DNA of 58,367 bases from DAIRDK01 sp035403225 (lineage in GTDB: Bacteria; Bacteroidota; Bacteroidia; Bacteroidales; FEN-979), in assembly GCA_035403225.1 (NCBI GenBank), contig DAONET010000016.1, positions 1 through 58,367 on the forward strand, written 5' to 3'. Position numbers and translations under genes: made by a program. Below are positions 42,770 through 52,455 of this stretch, piece after piece (the stretch's first letter is position 1; the number at the start of each line of letters is the position of its first letter). The notes below the pieces were generated by a model. The model was not told the origin of the DNA, did no database searches, and worked only from the letters and a program-made list of their open reading frames with translations.

Positions 42770-44083
42770 ATGAGGAAAATTCTACTAGTTTCCGTGTTGG
42801 TGCTGGCCGCGTTGTTCGGCTCGGCCCAAAGCAAGGATTATCCCCTATCGATCGGCTTAGGGGTGAACTTCCCTGACTTTAAAGGTGCCAGAAGTTCTTT
42901 CGGAGATTACCTGAGTGATGTTTACTGGGAACATAAGGGACCTCCCATTAAAGTGATGTTTGGCTATAACCTGTGTCGCTCCTTCAACCTGGAGTTATCG
43001 GGTAATTACGCTCAGGGTGACAATATTGCCGAACCGATGATCAATAAAAATTTCTGGGACATTGATCTGAATCTCCAGTATCGTTTTGCCAACGGTTATC
43101 TGCTGAAAGAGACCAGTTGGTGGGATCCGTACCTGATGATCGGACCTCAGGTATCTCACTTTAATGAAGATACGTATTTGTCGTTTGATGGCGGTTTTGG
43201 GATGAATTTCTGGATTGTCAAGCACGTAGCGTTATTCGGGCAAGCTGCCTATGATGCCACGATTGACGGACCGGGATATTATCATTTCGGATTCGGTTTG
43301 AAATACCGGTTCAATCCTGCTCCTGACAAGGACAAAGACGGCATCAAAGACAAGAAGGATAAATGTCCGGATGTACCGGGTCTGCCGCAGTTTGATGGTT
43401 GTCCCGACACCGATGGAGACGGTATCCCCGATATCTCGGATGCTTGCCCGAAAGATGCCGGTCTGGCCCAGTTCCAGGGTTGCCCCGACACCGATGGCGA
43501 CGGCATCCCCGACAAGGACGATGCCTGCCCGAAGGTTGCCGGATTGAAAGAGTTCAAAGGCTGCCCCGATAAGGATGGCGACGGCATTCCCGACAAGGAT
43601 GATCTTTGCCCGGATGTAAAAGGTATTCAGGCTTTAAAAGGCTGCCCCGATACTGACGGCGATGGCATTACCGATGCCGAAGACAAATGCCCGAACGAAA
43701 AAGGACCGGCTTCCAACAATGGATGTCCGCTGCCTCCGCCTCCTCCCGCCTTTACATATGATCTGATCATCTACTACAGCACTGCTCAAAGCGCTATTCC
43801 TACAACGGAAAAAGCAAAACTCGATGCAGCTGTCCTCGTCATGAAGGAACATCCCGACATGGTGTTTGTAGTGAACGGTCATACTGACGCTGTAGGCAAC
43901 GATGCCTTTAACATGAAACTTTCCGAAACCAGGGTCAATGCTGTTGTTAAATACCTGGTCAGCAAGGGCGTTCCCGCTGCCAAGCTGGAATCGAAAGCAT
44001 ACGGTGAAACCACACCGGCTGCCACCAACGATACTCCGGAAGGGAAAGCTAAAAACCGCAGGGTTGAAATCCACGTGAAGTAA
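42770..44083 (+). CDS. OmpA family protein with thrombospondin type 3 repeats
   Basis: A 437-residue outer membrane protein. Signal peptide at 1-20 (MRKILLVSVLVLAALFGSAQ), then a beta-barrel domain to about residue 180. Residues ~186-320 hold five calcium-binding TSP3 units of the type CPDTDGDGIPD, four of them exactly 27 residues long. A proline linker (PPPPPAF) leads to the C-terminal OmpA domain (about 325-437) with VVNGHTDAVGNDAFNMKLSETRVNAVVKYL and the closing GKAKNRRVEIHV, which binds peptidoglycan. It anchors the outer membrane to the cell wall. It has its own -7 box and is followed by a strong terminator, so it is a single-gene transcript. Confidence 0.93.
   Translation: MRKILLVSVLVLAALFGSAQSKDYPLSIGLGVNFPDFKGARSSFGDYLSDVYWEHKGPPIKVMFGYNLCRSFNLELSGNYAQGDNIAEPMINKNFWDIDLNLQYRFANGYLLKETSWWDPYLMIGPQVSHFNEDTYLSFDGGFGMNFWIVKHVALFGQAAYDATIDGPGYYHFGFGLKYRFNPAPDKDKDGIKDKKDKCPDVPGLPQFDGCPDTDGDGIPDISDACPKDAGLAQFQGCPDTDGDGIPDKDDACPKVAGLKEFKGCPDKDGDGIPDKDDLCPDVKGIQALKGCPDTDGDGITDAEDKCPNEKGPASNNGCPLPPPPPAFTYDLIIYYSTAQSAIPTTEKAKLDAAVLVMKEHPDMVFVVNGHTDAVGNDAFNMKLSETRVNAVVKYLVSKGVPAAKLESKAYGETTPAATNDTPEGKAKNRRVEIHVK
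43397..43720 (+). repeat. Four 81-base coding repeats (TSP3 units)
   Basis: Units start at 43397, 43478, 43559 and 43640, each 27 codons with GCPD-D-GDGI-D and two aspartate-rich calcium sites. A shorter related unit precedes them. The DNA repeats are in register, so unit gain or loss by slippage is possible. Confidence 0.8.
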
Positions 44084-44104
44084 TAAAAATCCCTGCATAA
44101 AGAT

Positions 44105-44139
44105 GGGCGTTCCGGAAACCGGGACGCCCTCTTTTTTTT
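44105..44139 (+). terminator. Intrinsic terminator after ompA
   Basis: A 9-bp stem (44105-44113 with 44121-44129; GGGCGTTCC and GGGACGCCC, one G-T pair) followed by CTCTTTTTTTT. It lies 21 bases after the OmpA stop. Confidence 0.85.
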
Positions 44140-44156
44140 CTCTGTTCAAAGGCTAA

Positions 44157-44224
44157 GCAGTTCGCAGTTCACCCTTCGCACTTGGTCTGCTCATCGCACT
44201 TCGCACTTCACAGTTCGCATTTGG
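44157..44224 (+). repeat. Heptad repeat (TTCRCAN), copy at second locus
   Basis: Two short runs of TTCGCAG/TTCACCC/TTCGCAC and TTCGCAC/TTCACAG/TTCGCAT, the second identical over more than 25 bases to the copy at 23091. Both are followed by TTGGT. Confidence 0.7.
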
Positions 44225-44335
44225 TCAGGTGGGTACCCCGCCGAAAAGCCGATGGCGATTTTGAAACCGCTGACTTTTTGCCTCATCTTCAAGGTTAGAT
44301 TAAACCGCAAATTTTTCTTTGATTCACCAAACCCA

Positions 44336-44551
44336 TCACATTTCGGACTTCACATTTGGCGAGAATTATATCGGTGCTCTGCACCTTTTGTTGTTTAATT
44401 CATTCCTTTGCTATAAATATTTCGGTGCTACGCACCTGGAGTTTTCTTTTGTATAATCCTATTTCTGCATGCCTGCTGGAAGGCAAACCCAATCGCACTT
44501 CGCACTTCACAGTTCGCACTTGGTTCGGGGGCTAGGGAGAAGATACAAAAA
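44336..44551 (+). repeat. Composite repeat: two GGTGC-nnn-GCACC hairpins, heptads and GGTTCGGGGGCTAGGG tail
   Basis: Hairpins stand at 44373-44385 (loop TCT) and 44424-44436 (loop TAC), 51 bases apart; heptads follow at 44491-44520 and the tail at 44522-44550. Between them TATAATCCTATTTCTGCATGCCTGC matches the copy at 28285-28310 in short blocks. The whole is clearly similar to 28201-28422. Confidence 0.75.
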
Positions 44552-44592
44552 CGACTGCCATGGCATTTTAAAGAAAAAATGTCATGTACTGT

Positions 44593-44637
44593 AAAATAAA
44601 AGAAGCCGCCCCGGAAAGGGCGGCTTCTTTTATTTTT
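44593..44637 (-). terminator. Strong bidirectional terminator at the end of the C25 protease gene
   Basis: A long stem (AGAAGCCGCCC at 44601-44611 with GGGCGGCTTCT at 44618-44628), extended by AAAATAAA and TTTTATTT on the two sides, ends 12 bases from the stop of the minus-strand protease gene. A-rich and T-rich flanks make it work in both directions. Confidence 0.85.
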
Positions 44638-44648
44638 TGTTTTCCGGA

Positions 44649-47600
44649 TTACTTATGGATCATTATCCGTTTGGTCAAAGTGGTGTTATCTCCTTGCAGA
44701 TGCAGGATATACATTCCGTCGGGGACGTTCAGATCAATCTGCAGGGAAGCGTTTCCGTCAACCCTCACCTTGTTCTGATAAACAGGAGCGCCGAGCAGGC
44801 TGAAGATCCGCACATCCACTTTCCCTGTCACGGCTGATGCCAGGTTGAGCCGGAAGGAACCATTGTTCGGGTTCGGCATGATGCTGGCGCTGATCCCGTT
44901 GGTTTCGCAACTTCCTGTCGGATAAGCCACATCGATATACCCGGTTCTTACCAGAGTATCGCTGGAAATACCATTGCTGACGATCAGCTGTACATCATAG
45001 GAGCCCAAGGCATTATAGAATACGCACGGGTTCTGTTCTGAAGATGTTTCAGGGGTTCCTCCCGGGAAACTCCAGTTCCAGGATGAGGCGCCGCCGGTGG
45101 AAAAGTCATAGAATCCCGCTGATCCTCCCGGAGCAACGGTAGTTGGATAAGCAGCAAAATTGGCTTCCAGTCCGGCAATTCCGATGCCGAAGAAGTTGAG
45201 GTATTCTTCCAGCAGGTTGTTTTTAGTGGAAGGATAAGCGCCATCCGTCAACCCTCCGAATTCGAAGGAAGAGCCAATAGTACGGTAGGTCCCGCCGTCG
45301 TATGCAACGGCGTTCACATAAGAAGGATTCTGGTTTTTAAAGATGTTCATCGCCGCGCCGGTACCGGTAATACGGTCGATGTACTGATTATCGCCATTGA
45401 AACCGAACGACATCCCCTGGGTGATAGTGGCAGTCTGGCCTATGATCTGTGAAAGGTCACCCGATCCATCGCCGTTAGCAGCGATATGGAACAGAGGATG
45501 AACGGGAGTCTGGGTGTCATAAAACCAGGTATCACCGCCTTCCATGTAAGCGCGGCCGCCGGCTTCCAGGAATTCCTGCATCCGGGTGCCATCGGCATCG
45601 GTCAGCGCCACTGCGTTGGGATAGGTACCCAGGCAGACAAACAGCGATTTGTAATCATTCAGCGATGCCGGGAGGGAAGTGTTGTAATCAACCAGTAATC
45701 CCAGTGCTTCTCCCGCACTTTTAATAGCGGGTCCAGAGTTGGCATTTCCATCAAAATCAACCACGATCATCGGCATCCTGCCCACGATCAGTGTGAAAGT
45801 CGCCACCGCCATAAACCCGCCGTTAGCTGAGATCTCCAGCATGAAGGGGATAGGCTGGCCTTCGACGGCAGCAGGATCAACCGTCACATTGAACAAATTG
45901 GAAGCCTGTTGCCCGAAAGCAAGATCACCATACGATAAAGCGGGACTGTTCACGGTGATTTCGGGGTTGATCGCTACCAGGTGCGCCATGACAGAGGAGG
46001 CGGAAGCAGAACCGTTGTTTTGAAGTACAATGCTGATATCGGTGGTTTCACCCGGGTCAAGTCGACCATTGTCGTTCGAGGAGGAATCGGCCACGGTAGT
46101 ACCGGTGACAGCAATAGCAGGAGCATGAGCGGTAATGGAGAAGGATGATGTCCAGGTCAATGTATCGTCAGTGGCCGTCATGGTGAAAGGAATCACATGA
46201 CCATCGGGGATGTTCCCGGAGAGATGGAAAAAGAAAGCATCCTCCACCGATTTTGCCTGATTCGGATCGATGACCCCGTAAACCTCGAGCGAATCGCTCT
46301 GAAGGACGTACGTATCATTGGTTTTCACCTTTATATTAAGATCGGAAGTGGCCGCGACACCAAGGTTTTTCACGGTGACGGTGAGATAGATGTCTTCGTT
46401 GAATTCCGCCAGGTGGTTGTTATTGCCGGCGGCATCGTTGATCATGTTATTTACATACACGATATAGGGGCCGTTGGGGGTAATAACCTGCAGGTCGGAG
46501 ATATCGGGAATGTAATTATAGGCAGTCACCACCAGGTGCAGGGTATCCTGCGGATCCTGTAGGGCCGCGAATGACAGGGTAACACTGCCACCTGAAACGA
46601 GACCGGTGGCAAGAACCTGACCGTCGATGGTGGCGGTAGCCCTGGCTCCTTCCACATTACAGTTTACCGTGAGGGAAGTAGCGCCGACAAAGACGGTAGG
46701 ATCATGGGTTACGGTCATCATCTGTGGATTATCGGTACGAACCATCAGGGAAGGATCTCCGAAGATATTCCAGGTATCGGCCATATTCGATCCATCGTTT
46801 CCATAGGCATCGATCATCTTCATGCAACCATTGATCGAGAGTCCGCCGAATGTCCGTTTGATGTTGCCGGGATATTCTTCGGTAAGGATCTTGACCATCT
46901 CATCCTGACCCTCCATCGGGGAGTTCCAGCTTTGGTTGATCGTAGAACCCAGGAAGCCAACGGCGCCGGTGGGTTGTCCGTTCTGTGAAGCCCGAAGCCA
47001 GGCTTCTGCGAAGCAGGTTGTATTGAGGAAGTTACCATTCACGCACGCCACCGACCAGATGAAAGGAAGCTTATCCTGATTGGTAAGCTGGTTCACGTTA
47101 TTGTTGCTGAATCCCGTAGTGCCCCAGGAAGTTTCGCTTCCATGACCGGTATAGAGAATCAGGCCTCCTCCGTTATTCACTTCCGTAGCTACCATCGATG
47201 GCGTCGGGTTGCCGGAGGCGTCATTGCCGCCCTGCGATCCGTCGAAGAGTTCCGGATTCATTGTATAGTTATACGCCAGACATTCCGTTTGCAGATTGCG
47301 GATATGCTCGTAGTCGTATTCGTTATCATCGCCGGTGCCCTGACTGGAACCAATCCCGATCACCGTGGTATACCAGTCGTCCGTAACCAATTGCGGATTT
47401 TTTTCGTAGTTAATAGTCCTGGCAACCTGTGTTTGAACATGAGCCACGTTCTCGGCAGAGAAACGTCCCACGAAAGCATCTGCATAATGGTCATTCCCGA
47501 CGATATACCCGTATGCATTATCGGAAGGGCCTCCCAGGTCTCCTCCCTGGTTGGTGGGAACCTGTGCATTATCGCCTACGAGCAGGACAAAAGTCAGTCC

Positions 47601-48479
47601 ATTCGTGTTATAATAATTGGCAATGAAAGCCTTGATGGCTGTGGCTGCGCCGCCTGCACTGTCGACAGTGACCATCACCGTCGGAATGCCGATGGAATTC
47701 TTCCATTCCACATAAGGTTGCATATCGGCCACGAAAGCGCTGTTAGCGATGACCAGCATATTACCGTAATCATTCAGCGGGGTATAGGTGAGCGCATCAA
47801 AGTTTTCAAACTCTTCCGCGTACACCGATGCCCATTCGTGATTGATCCTGATCTCCGGGTTGGCCCGGCTGATCTGGTTCACCCCGTTTTCCGACACCTT
47901 CACCAATTCGACAGTCATTTCATAATAGACCCTCAGTGTCCGGGTTACCGGGTTATAGGCAAAGGGATAAACGGTGACGGTCTGGCCGCGGATATCCCTG
48001 ATAATGTAAGGATCCGCTAATCCGGTCATAACTTCCGGAAAAAACTGATCCCGGGTATAAGCAGGACCGTATTGATAAGGGACCGTAGCCGGATCGACAT
48101 CGCGGGTGATAATACCCTTGGAAGGGGCAATATCCAGATCCGTAAAATCGCGGTAAACAGAAGAGACCACTCTTGCTTCCATGCCTGCCATATCGGGAAT
48201 GACGAATGAGGCGGTCATTTTAGGAAGGTCGGGAGCGCCTCCTTCCTGTATCCGGGTGGTCTTGCCCAACGTAACGGTGTAAGCCGGTCCATTGGGTGTC
48301 GTAACCGGGTTGAGTTGAAAACCGCCCAGTGTCAACTTGAATACAGGATGAGTAATATCCGACTTGATTACCTGAGTTCTGGCGTCGACCGGACGCTGTG
48401 AGGTAATAGCCACCCATTCACCGGCGAAACCTGCTGAAACCAGAAGCAGGAATAACATTGAAAGAAGTGATCTTTTCAT
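44649..48479 (-). CDS. Gingipain-like C25 cysteine peptidase with T9SS type A sorting domain
   Basis: A 1276-residue secreted protease. Signal peptide (MKRSLLSMLFLLLVSAGFAG), then a propeptide-like beta region to about 230, and the C25 catalytic domain (about 240-580) with NMLVIANSAFVADMQPYVEWK, VLLVGDNAQVP, the catalytic histidine in LYTGHGSETSW (H446) and cysteine in WSVACVNGNF (C479), the same spacing and motif as gingipain R. Ig-like/CARDB-like beta domains follow. Residues ~897-1105 look like a glutamine-amidotransferase/ThuA-like fold (MIVVDFDGNANSGP, LGLLVDYNTSLP, YKSLFVCLG, EAGGRAYMEGGDTW). Then a PKD domain (WNWSFPGGTPETSSEQNP) and the sorting domain (IMPNPNNGSFRLNL ... MYILHLQ). It is exported by T9SS to the surface. 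The paralogue lies 40 bases upstream. Confidence 0.92.
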   Translation of the reverse strand: MKRSLLSMLFLLLVSAGFAGEWVAITSQRPVDARTQVIKSDITHPVFKLTLGGFQLNPVTTPNGPAYTVTLGKTTRIQEGGAPDLPKMTASFVIPDMAGMEARVVSSVYRDFTDLDIAPSKGIITRDVDPATVPYQYGPAYTRDQFFPEVMTGLADPYIIRDIRGQTVTVYPFAYNPVTRTLRVYYEMTVELVKVSENGVNQISRANPEIRINHEWASVYAEEFENFDALTYTPLNDYGNMLVIANSAFVADMQPYVEWKNSIGIPTVMVTVDSAGGAATAIKAFIANYYNTNGLTFVLLVGDNAQVPTNQGGDLGGPSDNAYGYIVGNDHYADAFVGRFSAENVAHVQTQVARTINYEKNPQLVTDDWYTTVIGIGSSQGTGDDNEYDYEHIRNLQTECLAYNYTMNPELFDGSQGGNDASGNPTPSMVATEVNNGGGLILYTGHGSETSWGTTGFSNNNVNQLTNQDKLPFIWSVACVNGNFLNTTCFAEAWLRASQNGQPTGAVGFLGSTINQSWNSPMEGQDEMVKILTEEYPGNIKRTFGGLSINGCMKMIDAYGNDGSNMADTWNIFGDPSLMVRTDNPQMMTVTHDPTVFVGATSLTVNCNVEGARATATIDGQVLATGLVSGGSVTLSFAALQDPQDTLHLVVTAYNYIPDISDLQVITPNGPYIVYVNNMINDAAGNNNHLAEFNEDIYLTVTVKNLGVAATSDLNIKVKTNDTYVLQSDSLEVYGVIDPNQAKSVEDAFFFHLSGNIPDGHVIPFTMTATDDTLTWTSSFSITAHAPAIAVTGTTVADSSSNDNGRLDPGETTDISIVLQNNGSASASSVMAHLVAINPEITVNSPALSYGDLAFGQQASNLFNVTVDPAAVEGQPIPFMLEISANGGFMAVATFTLIVGRMPMIVVDFDGNANSGPAIKSAGEALGLLVDYNTSLPASLNDYKSLFVCLGTYPNAVALTDADGTRMQEFLEAGGRAYMEGGDTWFYDTQTPVHPLFHIAANGDGSGDLSQIIGQTATITQGMSFGFNGDNQYIDRITGTGAAMNIFKNQNPSYVNAVAYDGGTYRTIGSSFEFGGLTDGAYPSTKNNLLEEYLNFFGIGIAGLEANFAAYPTTVAPGGSAGFYDFSTGGASSWNWSFPGGTPETSSEQNPCVFYNALGSYDVQLIVSNGISSDTLVRTGYIDVAYPTGSCETNGISASIMPNPNNGSFRLNLASAVTGKVDVRIFSLLGAPVYQNKVRVDGNASLQIDLNVPDGMYILHLQGDNTTLTKRIMIHK

Positions 48480-48519
48480 AACCTGGTATTTGGTTTATAA
48501 TGATAATTCTCCGGTATGT

Positions 48520-51500
48520 CTACCTGGAGAGAATAACTTTTTTAACACAAGTATAAGCATTGGTCTGAACCTTGCAGAAATAGACGCCGGGAGCCAGGTT
48601 AGCTGTCTGGTAAACAGCCGTATTGATTCCTGCAACCATCTGCAGATCATCGGCCAGTCGCATCACTTCTCTTCCCGACCCGTCGTAAAGCGCCATGGTT
48701 ACACGACCGGCGGCAGGCAGGCTGAGGGTAATGTTGAACTGATCGCGGAAAGGATTGGGATAGATGACCACGCCCGAAACGGAGGGGTCATCCAACCCCA
48801 GGAAAATGGCGGTATTGGAAGGCTCCGACTGGCATCCGGTCACGGGATCGGTAATGATGGTGTAATAGTTGCCGGGGATGGTGGCCGTGAAAGTCTGGCC
48901 GGTGGCGCCCGGGATCAGCGCATCGTTGAAGTACCACTGATTGCCGGTGGCGATAGTGGATTCAAGCAGGTTGCCATTCTGGATCACTTCAGCAGCATCA
49001 GGTACCGGAAGAAGAGTCACTGCCACGGTTGAGGAAGTCAGCGAAGTATTGCCGTCATTCACGGTAACCGTATAGGTAATGTCAGCTTCGGGGGTGGCAA
49101 TCGGTGTAGCGCTGGTAGGATCATCAAGATAGGTAACAGGATTCCACTGGTACGTGTAAGTGCCCGACCCGCCGGAGGCAACTGCCGTCATTTGCGTTGA
49201 ACTGCCGGAACAAACCTGGGCTGGGAAAGCATTGGCCATAAGGTTTAACGGTCCGCCAACGCAGGTAAGCTGTGATTCCCATCCCGAGTAAGTATCACTA
49301 TAATCGGAATGGAACAGGAACGTTAGCGCTCCATCATTATTGGTAGCTGTCAGCGTCCCGGGATTATCCGTTCCGCAATATTGTCCGAGCATGGTTGAAG
49401 AAGTCGATGGTCCATCATAAATTTCGAGATAATCGTAAGAGCAGTTTGATGATGGCTCGACGTCAAACATCGAGAAAGCCACCTGCAGTTTTGCTCCGGC
49501 GGTGGAAGGAAGCAAGGTCATCGTCATGTTCTGGCTGTTCGGATAGTCATTGGCCTCACCTCCTGCATCGTAGAAGTTAGCCAGGCAGGTTGACATGGTT
49601 CCGCTGATCATGTTGATCGAAGGAACTTCACCGATCTCCATATCATACGTTTTGGCAACGGAATACTGGCTACCGGCGCCGGCTGTCTCGGAACAATTCA
49701 GGGTGACTATGGTCCCTGCCGGGGTAATGCCATTGGTGATCACGTCAAAATAAGCATACTGGAGGCTATTCAGTCCCAGCGTGCCCATGAAATAGGAATT
49801 GTTATTCAGAATGATATACGGAGCTGAGCCGGGGGCAACTGCCAGGGTAACGATGCCGTTGTCAATGGGTGCGTGTCCCGAATTGACGGTAAGGATCTTC
49901 AGGGTAGCGCTCTCGCCTGCATCCAGAATGTGATTGTTGTTTCCACCCGGCGCCGGATCATTAACCATGACAGCACCCAATGTCAGTACAGGCGCATTCA
50001 GGGTCAGGACGAGGGTTGAAGTCCAGGTATCGTTCCCGTCGGTCAGGGTGACCAGGCAGTTGACCTTGTGCTGGTCTTCCACGTTGTTCCTGATCGCGAT
50101 GGAGAAAAGATTTTGTCCGATAACGGTCTGTCCGGAAGGGATGGAATCGAACGCAAAACTACTGTCGGAAATAACCACATTGGTGTCCGCCGTGGAAATG
50201 GTGGTGATGACGTTAGATGCTGTCAGCACACCCATGTTGCTGATGGTGAGATCTAACCCGATGGTTTCCGCGAAGTCGGCGTCGTGGTCATTATTTCCGC
50301 CGATAGAGTCGTTTACGGTGAATCCGGTCACTGAAAGGTATGGGCCGGTAGCCGGGACGATCTGGATCGAGTCAATGACAGGTTTGCGGTTTTGTTTATT
50401 AATGACGATACCCAGGTACCCGGGAACGGTTAAAGGATCAAAATTGATGACCGCCTGTCCGAGTGAATCGGCACACTGACCAGCCACGAAAGTCGAATTG
50501 TTCAGGGAAAGTCCGATATAAGCATACGGCTCGGTGGAAACCGTCATGCTGCCGGACCCTACCAGGAGGATATCCGGATAAGTAGCCGTCAAGGCAGGTG
50601 GCACCGTAAAATGGATGGTCAGGGAGGGGTCACCCATCAGGTTGTAAACTTCCCAGTAATACTCCTTCATGCTGGAGTTGGAACTTTCAACCGCCATATT
50701 ACCTCCGGTTATCATTTGTCCCTGGGTCACGTACCAATCATCGATGGGTTCGCCGTGGTCATGGAAAGTGACATCATAAGCGCCCAGATGGTTTGGATCG
50801 TACGAAGGGTTGGAACTGATCGTCTTGAATCCGCATCCCCACCAGAAATCTTCGTCCCAGTATGAATAGTCTGAGGCGCCGATATAACCGACCGCCCCTT
50901 TCCCGTTGGCGCGGAGAAGTTCTTCGCCAAAGCTGTTGGTGTTGTACCGGCTGGTCAGGCAGCAGTTGCCGACCATCAGGGGATACATATGGAGGTTGTT
51001 CAGGGAAGCGATATTACCGATGGTGAAAGAAGGATCGGACCATCCGGTCTCGCTGCCGTGAGCAGTATAGTTTTCATAACACAAGCCGTTGGAGACATCA
51101 GTCCGGATCTCCAGGGAATAATCGCGTCCCGAAGGTTCAGGCTGCAGGAGGATATTAGCATAAAAGCCATGTTCGGAATTAAAATAATAATTGCTCCCAT
51201 AAGTGATTTGCCCGTTGCCCCAGGTGCCCTGGTGTGAAGCATCAGCGCCGGCTACCAGCGTACAGGAGTCAAGATAATTTTCGTTGGCATAGATATACTG
51301 TTCGTATTCAAGTGTCTTGTCGATCTGAGGCTGTAACTGGGCCAAGCTGGTGGCGGAGAAACGTCCGTAAAACACTTCGGGGATGTTATCGCCGGTGTAT
51401 TCGCAATAACGAAGATCTGAAGGATGGCCGTTGTTGGTCCAGGCAGGGATCTGAGCGACATCGCCCACGAAGAGGACAAAGGTAGGAGCGTTATACCCGG

Positions 51501-52407
51501 AAGGCGGGTTATTGTATAACCCCTGAAGATAAGCTTTGATGGAGGTGGTGGTGTTGCCGATGTTAGGATCGTCGGTATAACCCTGGATCACTTTGAAACC
51601 TCTGCGGGTCTTCCAGTTAACAAAGGATTGTAATGCATCGTGGAACATCGGGTCGGAGACAATGACGTAGGTTACCGGAGAGGTGGTAATCAGCTGATCG
51701 GTCTCTTCCTGGAAATTGGGAAGCATCCGGTAAGGCTTTTCAAAGTATGGAGAAGCAAGGCGGGTTTTCATACTCCGGGTAGTCGCCACATCTGCGTTTT
51801 TAAAAACGATCGTTGCTTCGACGGTTTCGTAGATCCGCAGTTTCCCGGTGACCGGATTGTACCAGACAGGAGACACATCGAGGCGAGCTAACCTTACTGC
51901 CCTCATCGTGCCAACGGGGGTAACAGTCACCAACGGTCCGCCCTGAAACATATTCTGATGATATACTGCATCATTGTAAACGAAGGGTATCTGCGAAGGA
52001 TCCATGCTTTTGCTTACGGGCGCCTGGGCGGGGATCACAGCATAACCCATGCCGGAAGCCGTGCAATCAAATTCTTTGTATTCTTCTTTCGTGATTTGAA
52101 TGTCGAAATCAGCTCCCTCAGGCACTTCAATCAGACGATGAAAAACAGGCAGCTTAGGGCTCCCCACTTCATTGGAGTATCCAAAATCTTTTACATAGAG
52201 TTCGGTAAACAATCCCAGTTTGGTGGAAATGTCCCGGAACTGAACCTCTGCTACTGATGTGCTAAACGTCAGTTCACCATAGGTTGTTCTGGTGGTTTGG
52301 AAGGTCGTTTTGCCTTCATTCAGACGGATTTCTCCTGAGATAACCATCAAAGGAAGCCAGGCCAACAAAACAAATGCGATTAGAAAACGTAGATAGCTTT
52401 TATTCAT
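48520..52407 (-). CDS. Gingipain-like C25 cysteine peptidase with CUB-like domain and T9SS sorting domain
   Basis: A 1295-residue paralogue of the next gene. Signal peptide (MNKSYLRFLIAFVLLAWLPLMVISG), C25 propeptide region to ~235, catalytic domain (~245-600) with TYVIVSDPMFHDALQSFVNWK, FVLFVGDVAQIP, histidine in YTAHGSETGW (H450) and cysteine in MVGNCCLTSRYN (C482 or C483). Two beta domains follow, then a CUB-like domain (~932-1052; LQVAFSMFDVEPSSNCSYDYLEIYDG, TFLFHSDYSDTYSGWES), a PKD/Ig-like domain (YQWNPVTYLDD) and the type A sorting domain (VVIYPNPFRDQFNITLSLPA, LAPGVYFCKVQ). It has its own -7 box at 52438. Expected to be cleaved and anchored at the surface by the T9SS sortase. Proteolytic specificity cannot be read. 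Confidence 0.92.
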   Translation of the reverse strand: MNKSYLRFLIAFVLLAWLPLMVISGEIRLNEGKTTFQTTRTTYGELTFSTSVAEVQFRDISTKLGLFTELYVKDFGYSNEVGSPKLPVFHRLIEVPEGADFDIQITKEEYKEFDCTASGMGYAVIPAQAPVSKSMDPSQIPFVYNDAVYHQNMFQGGPLVTVTPVGTMRAVRLARLDVSPVWYNPVTGKLRIYETVEATIVFKNADVATTRSMKTRLASPYFEKPYRMLPNFQEETDQLITTSPVTYVIVSDPMFHDALQSFVNWKTRRGFKVIQGYTDDPNIGNTTTSIKAYLQGLYNNPPSGYNAPTFVLFVGDVAQIPAWTNNGHPSDLRYCEYTGDNIPEVFYGRFSATSLAQLQPQIDKTLEYEQYIYANENYLDSCTLVAGADASHQGTWGNGQITYGSNYYFNSEHGFYANILLQPEPSGRDYSLEIRTDVSNGLCYENYTAHGSETGWSDPSFTIGNIASLNNLHMYPLMVGNCCLTSRYNTNSFGEELLRANGKGAVGYIGASDYSYWDEDFWWGCGFKTISSNPSYDPNHLGAYDVTFHDHGEPIDDWYVTQGQMITGGNMAVESSNSSMKEYYWEVYNLMGDPSLTIHFTVPPALTATYPDILLVGSGSMTVSTEPYAYIGLSLNNSTFVAGQCADSLGQAVINFDPLTVPGYLGIVINKQNRKPVIDSIQIVPATGPYLSVTGFTVNDSIGGNNDHDADFAETIGLDLTISNMGVLTASNVITTISTADTNVVISDSSFAFDSIPSGQTVIGQNLFSIAIRNNVEDQHKVNCLVTLTDGNDTWTSTLVLTLNAPVLTLGAVMVNDPAPGGNNNHILDAGESATLKILTVNSGHAPIDNGIVTLAVAPGSAPYIILNNNSYFMGTLGLNSLQYAYFDVITNGITPAGTIVTLNCSETAGAGSQYSVAKTYDMEIGEVPSINMISGTMSTCLANFYDAGGEANDYPNSQNMTMTLLPSTAGAKLQVAFSMFDVEPSSNCSYDYLEIYDGPSTSSTMLGQYCGTDNPGTLTATNNDGALTFLFHSDYSDTYSGWESQLTCVGGPLNLMANAFPAQVCSGSSTQMTAVASGGSGTYTYQWNPVTYLDDPTSATPIATPEADITYTVTVNDGNTSLTSSTVAVTLLPVPDAAEVIQNGNLLESTIATGNQWYFNDALIPGATGQTFTATIPGNYYTIITDPVTGCQSEPSNTAIFLGLDDPSVSGVVIYPNPFRDQFNITLSLPAAGRVTMALYDGSGREVMRLADDLQMVAGINTAVYQTANLAPGVYFCKVQTNAYTCVKKVILSR

Positions 52408-52437
52408 GTTTCAGCTTATTTATTGATTACACTGAAA

Positions 52438-52445
52438 CAAATATA
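52438..52445 (-). promoter_or_regulatory. -7 box TATATTTG upstream of the C25 protease pair
   Basis: Read on the minus strand this is TATATTTG, matching TAnnTTTG, 31 bases ahead of the start at 52407. The second protease gene starts only 40 bases after the first one ends, so both may use it. Confidence 0.52.
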
Positions 52446-52455
52446 CGGAAAAATA

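Larger units (their letters stand above)
44140..44592. other. Intergenic region built of dispersed repeats, second locus
   Basis: No gene is supported here. Heptad blocks, two hairpin units and the tail GGTTCGGGGGCTAGGG occur in the same order and orientation as at 28148-28422. It again lies between convergent genes (ompA plus, C25 protease minus). About 90 bases (44226-44330) between the blocks show no recognisable element. Confidence 0.7.

Noticed and set aside
47142..48020. Long open frames antisense to the C25 proteases
   Set aside because: The protease frames have a full domain series, signal peptide and sorting domain; the antisense frames have no recognisable domain.
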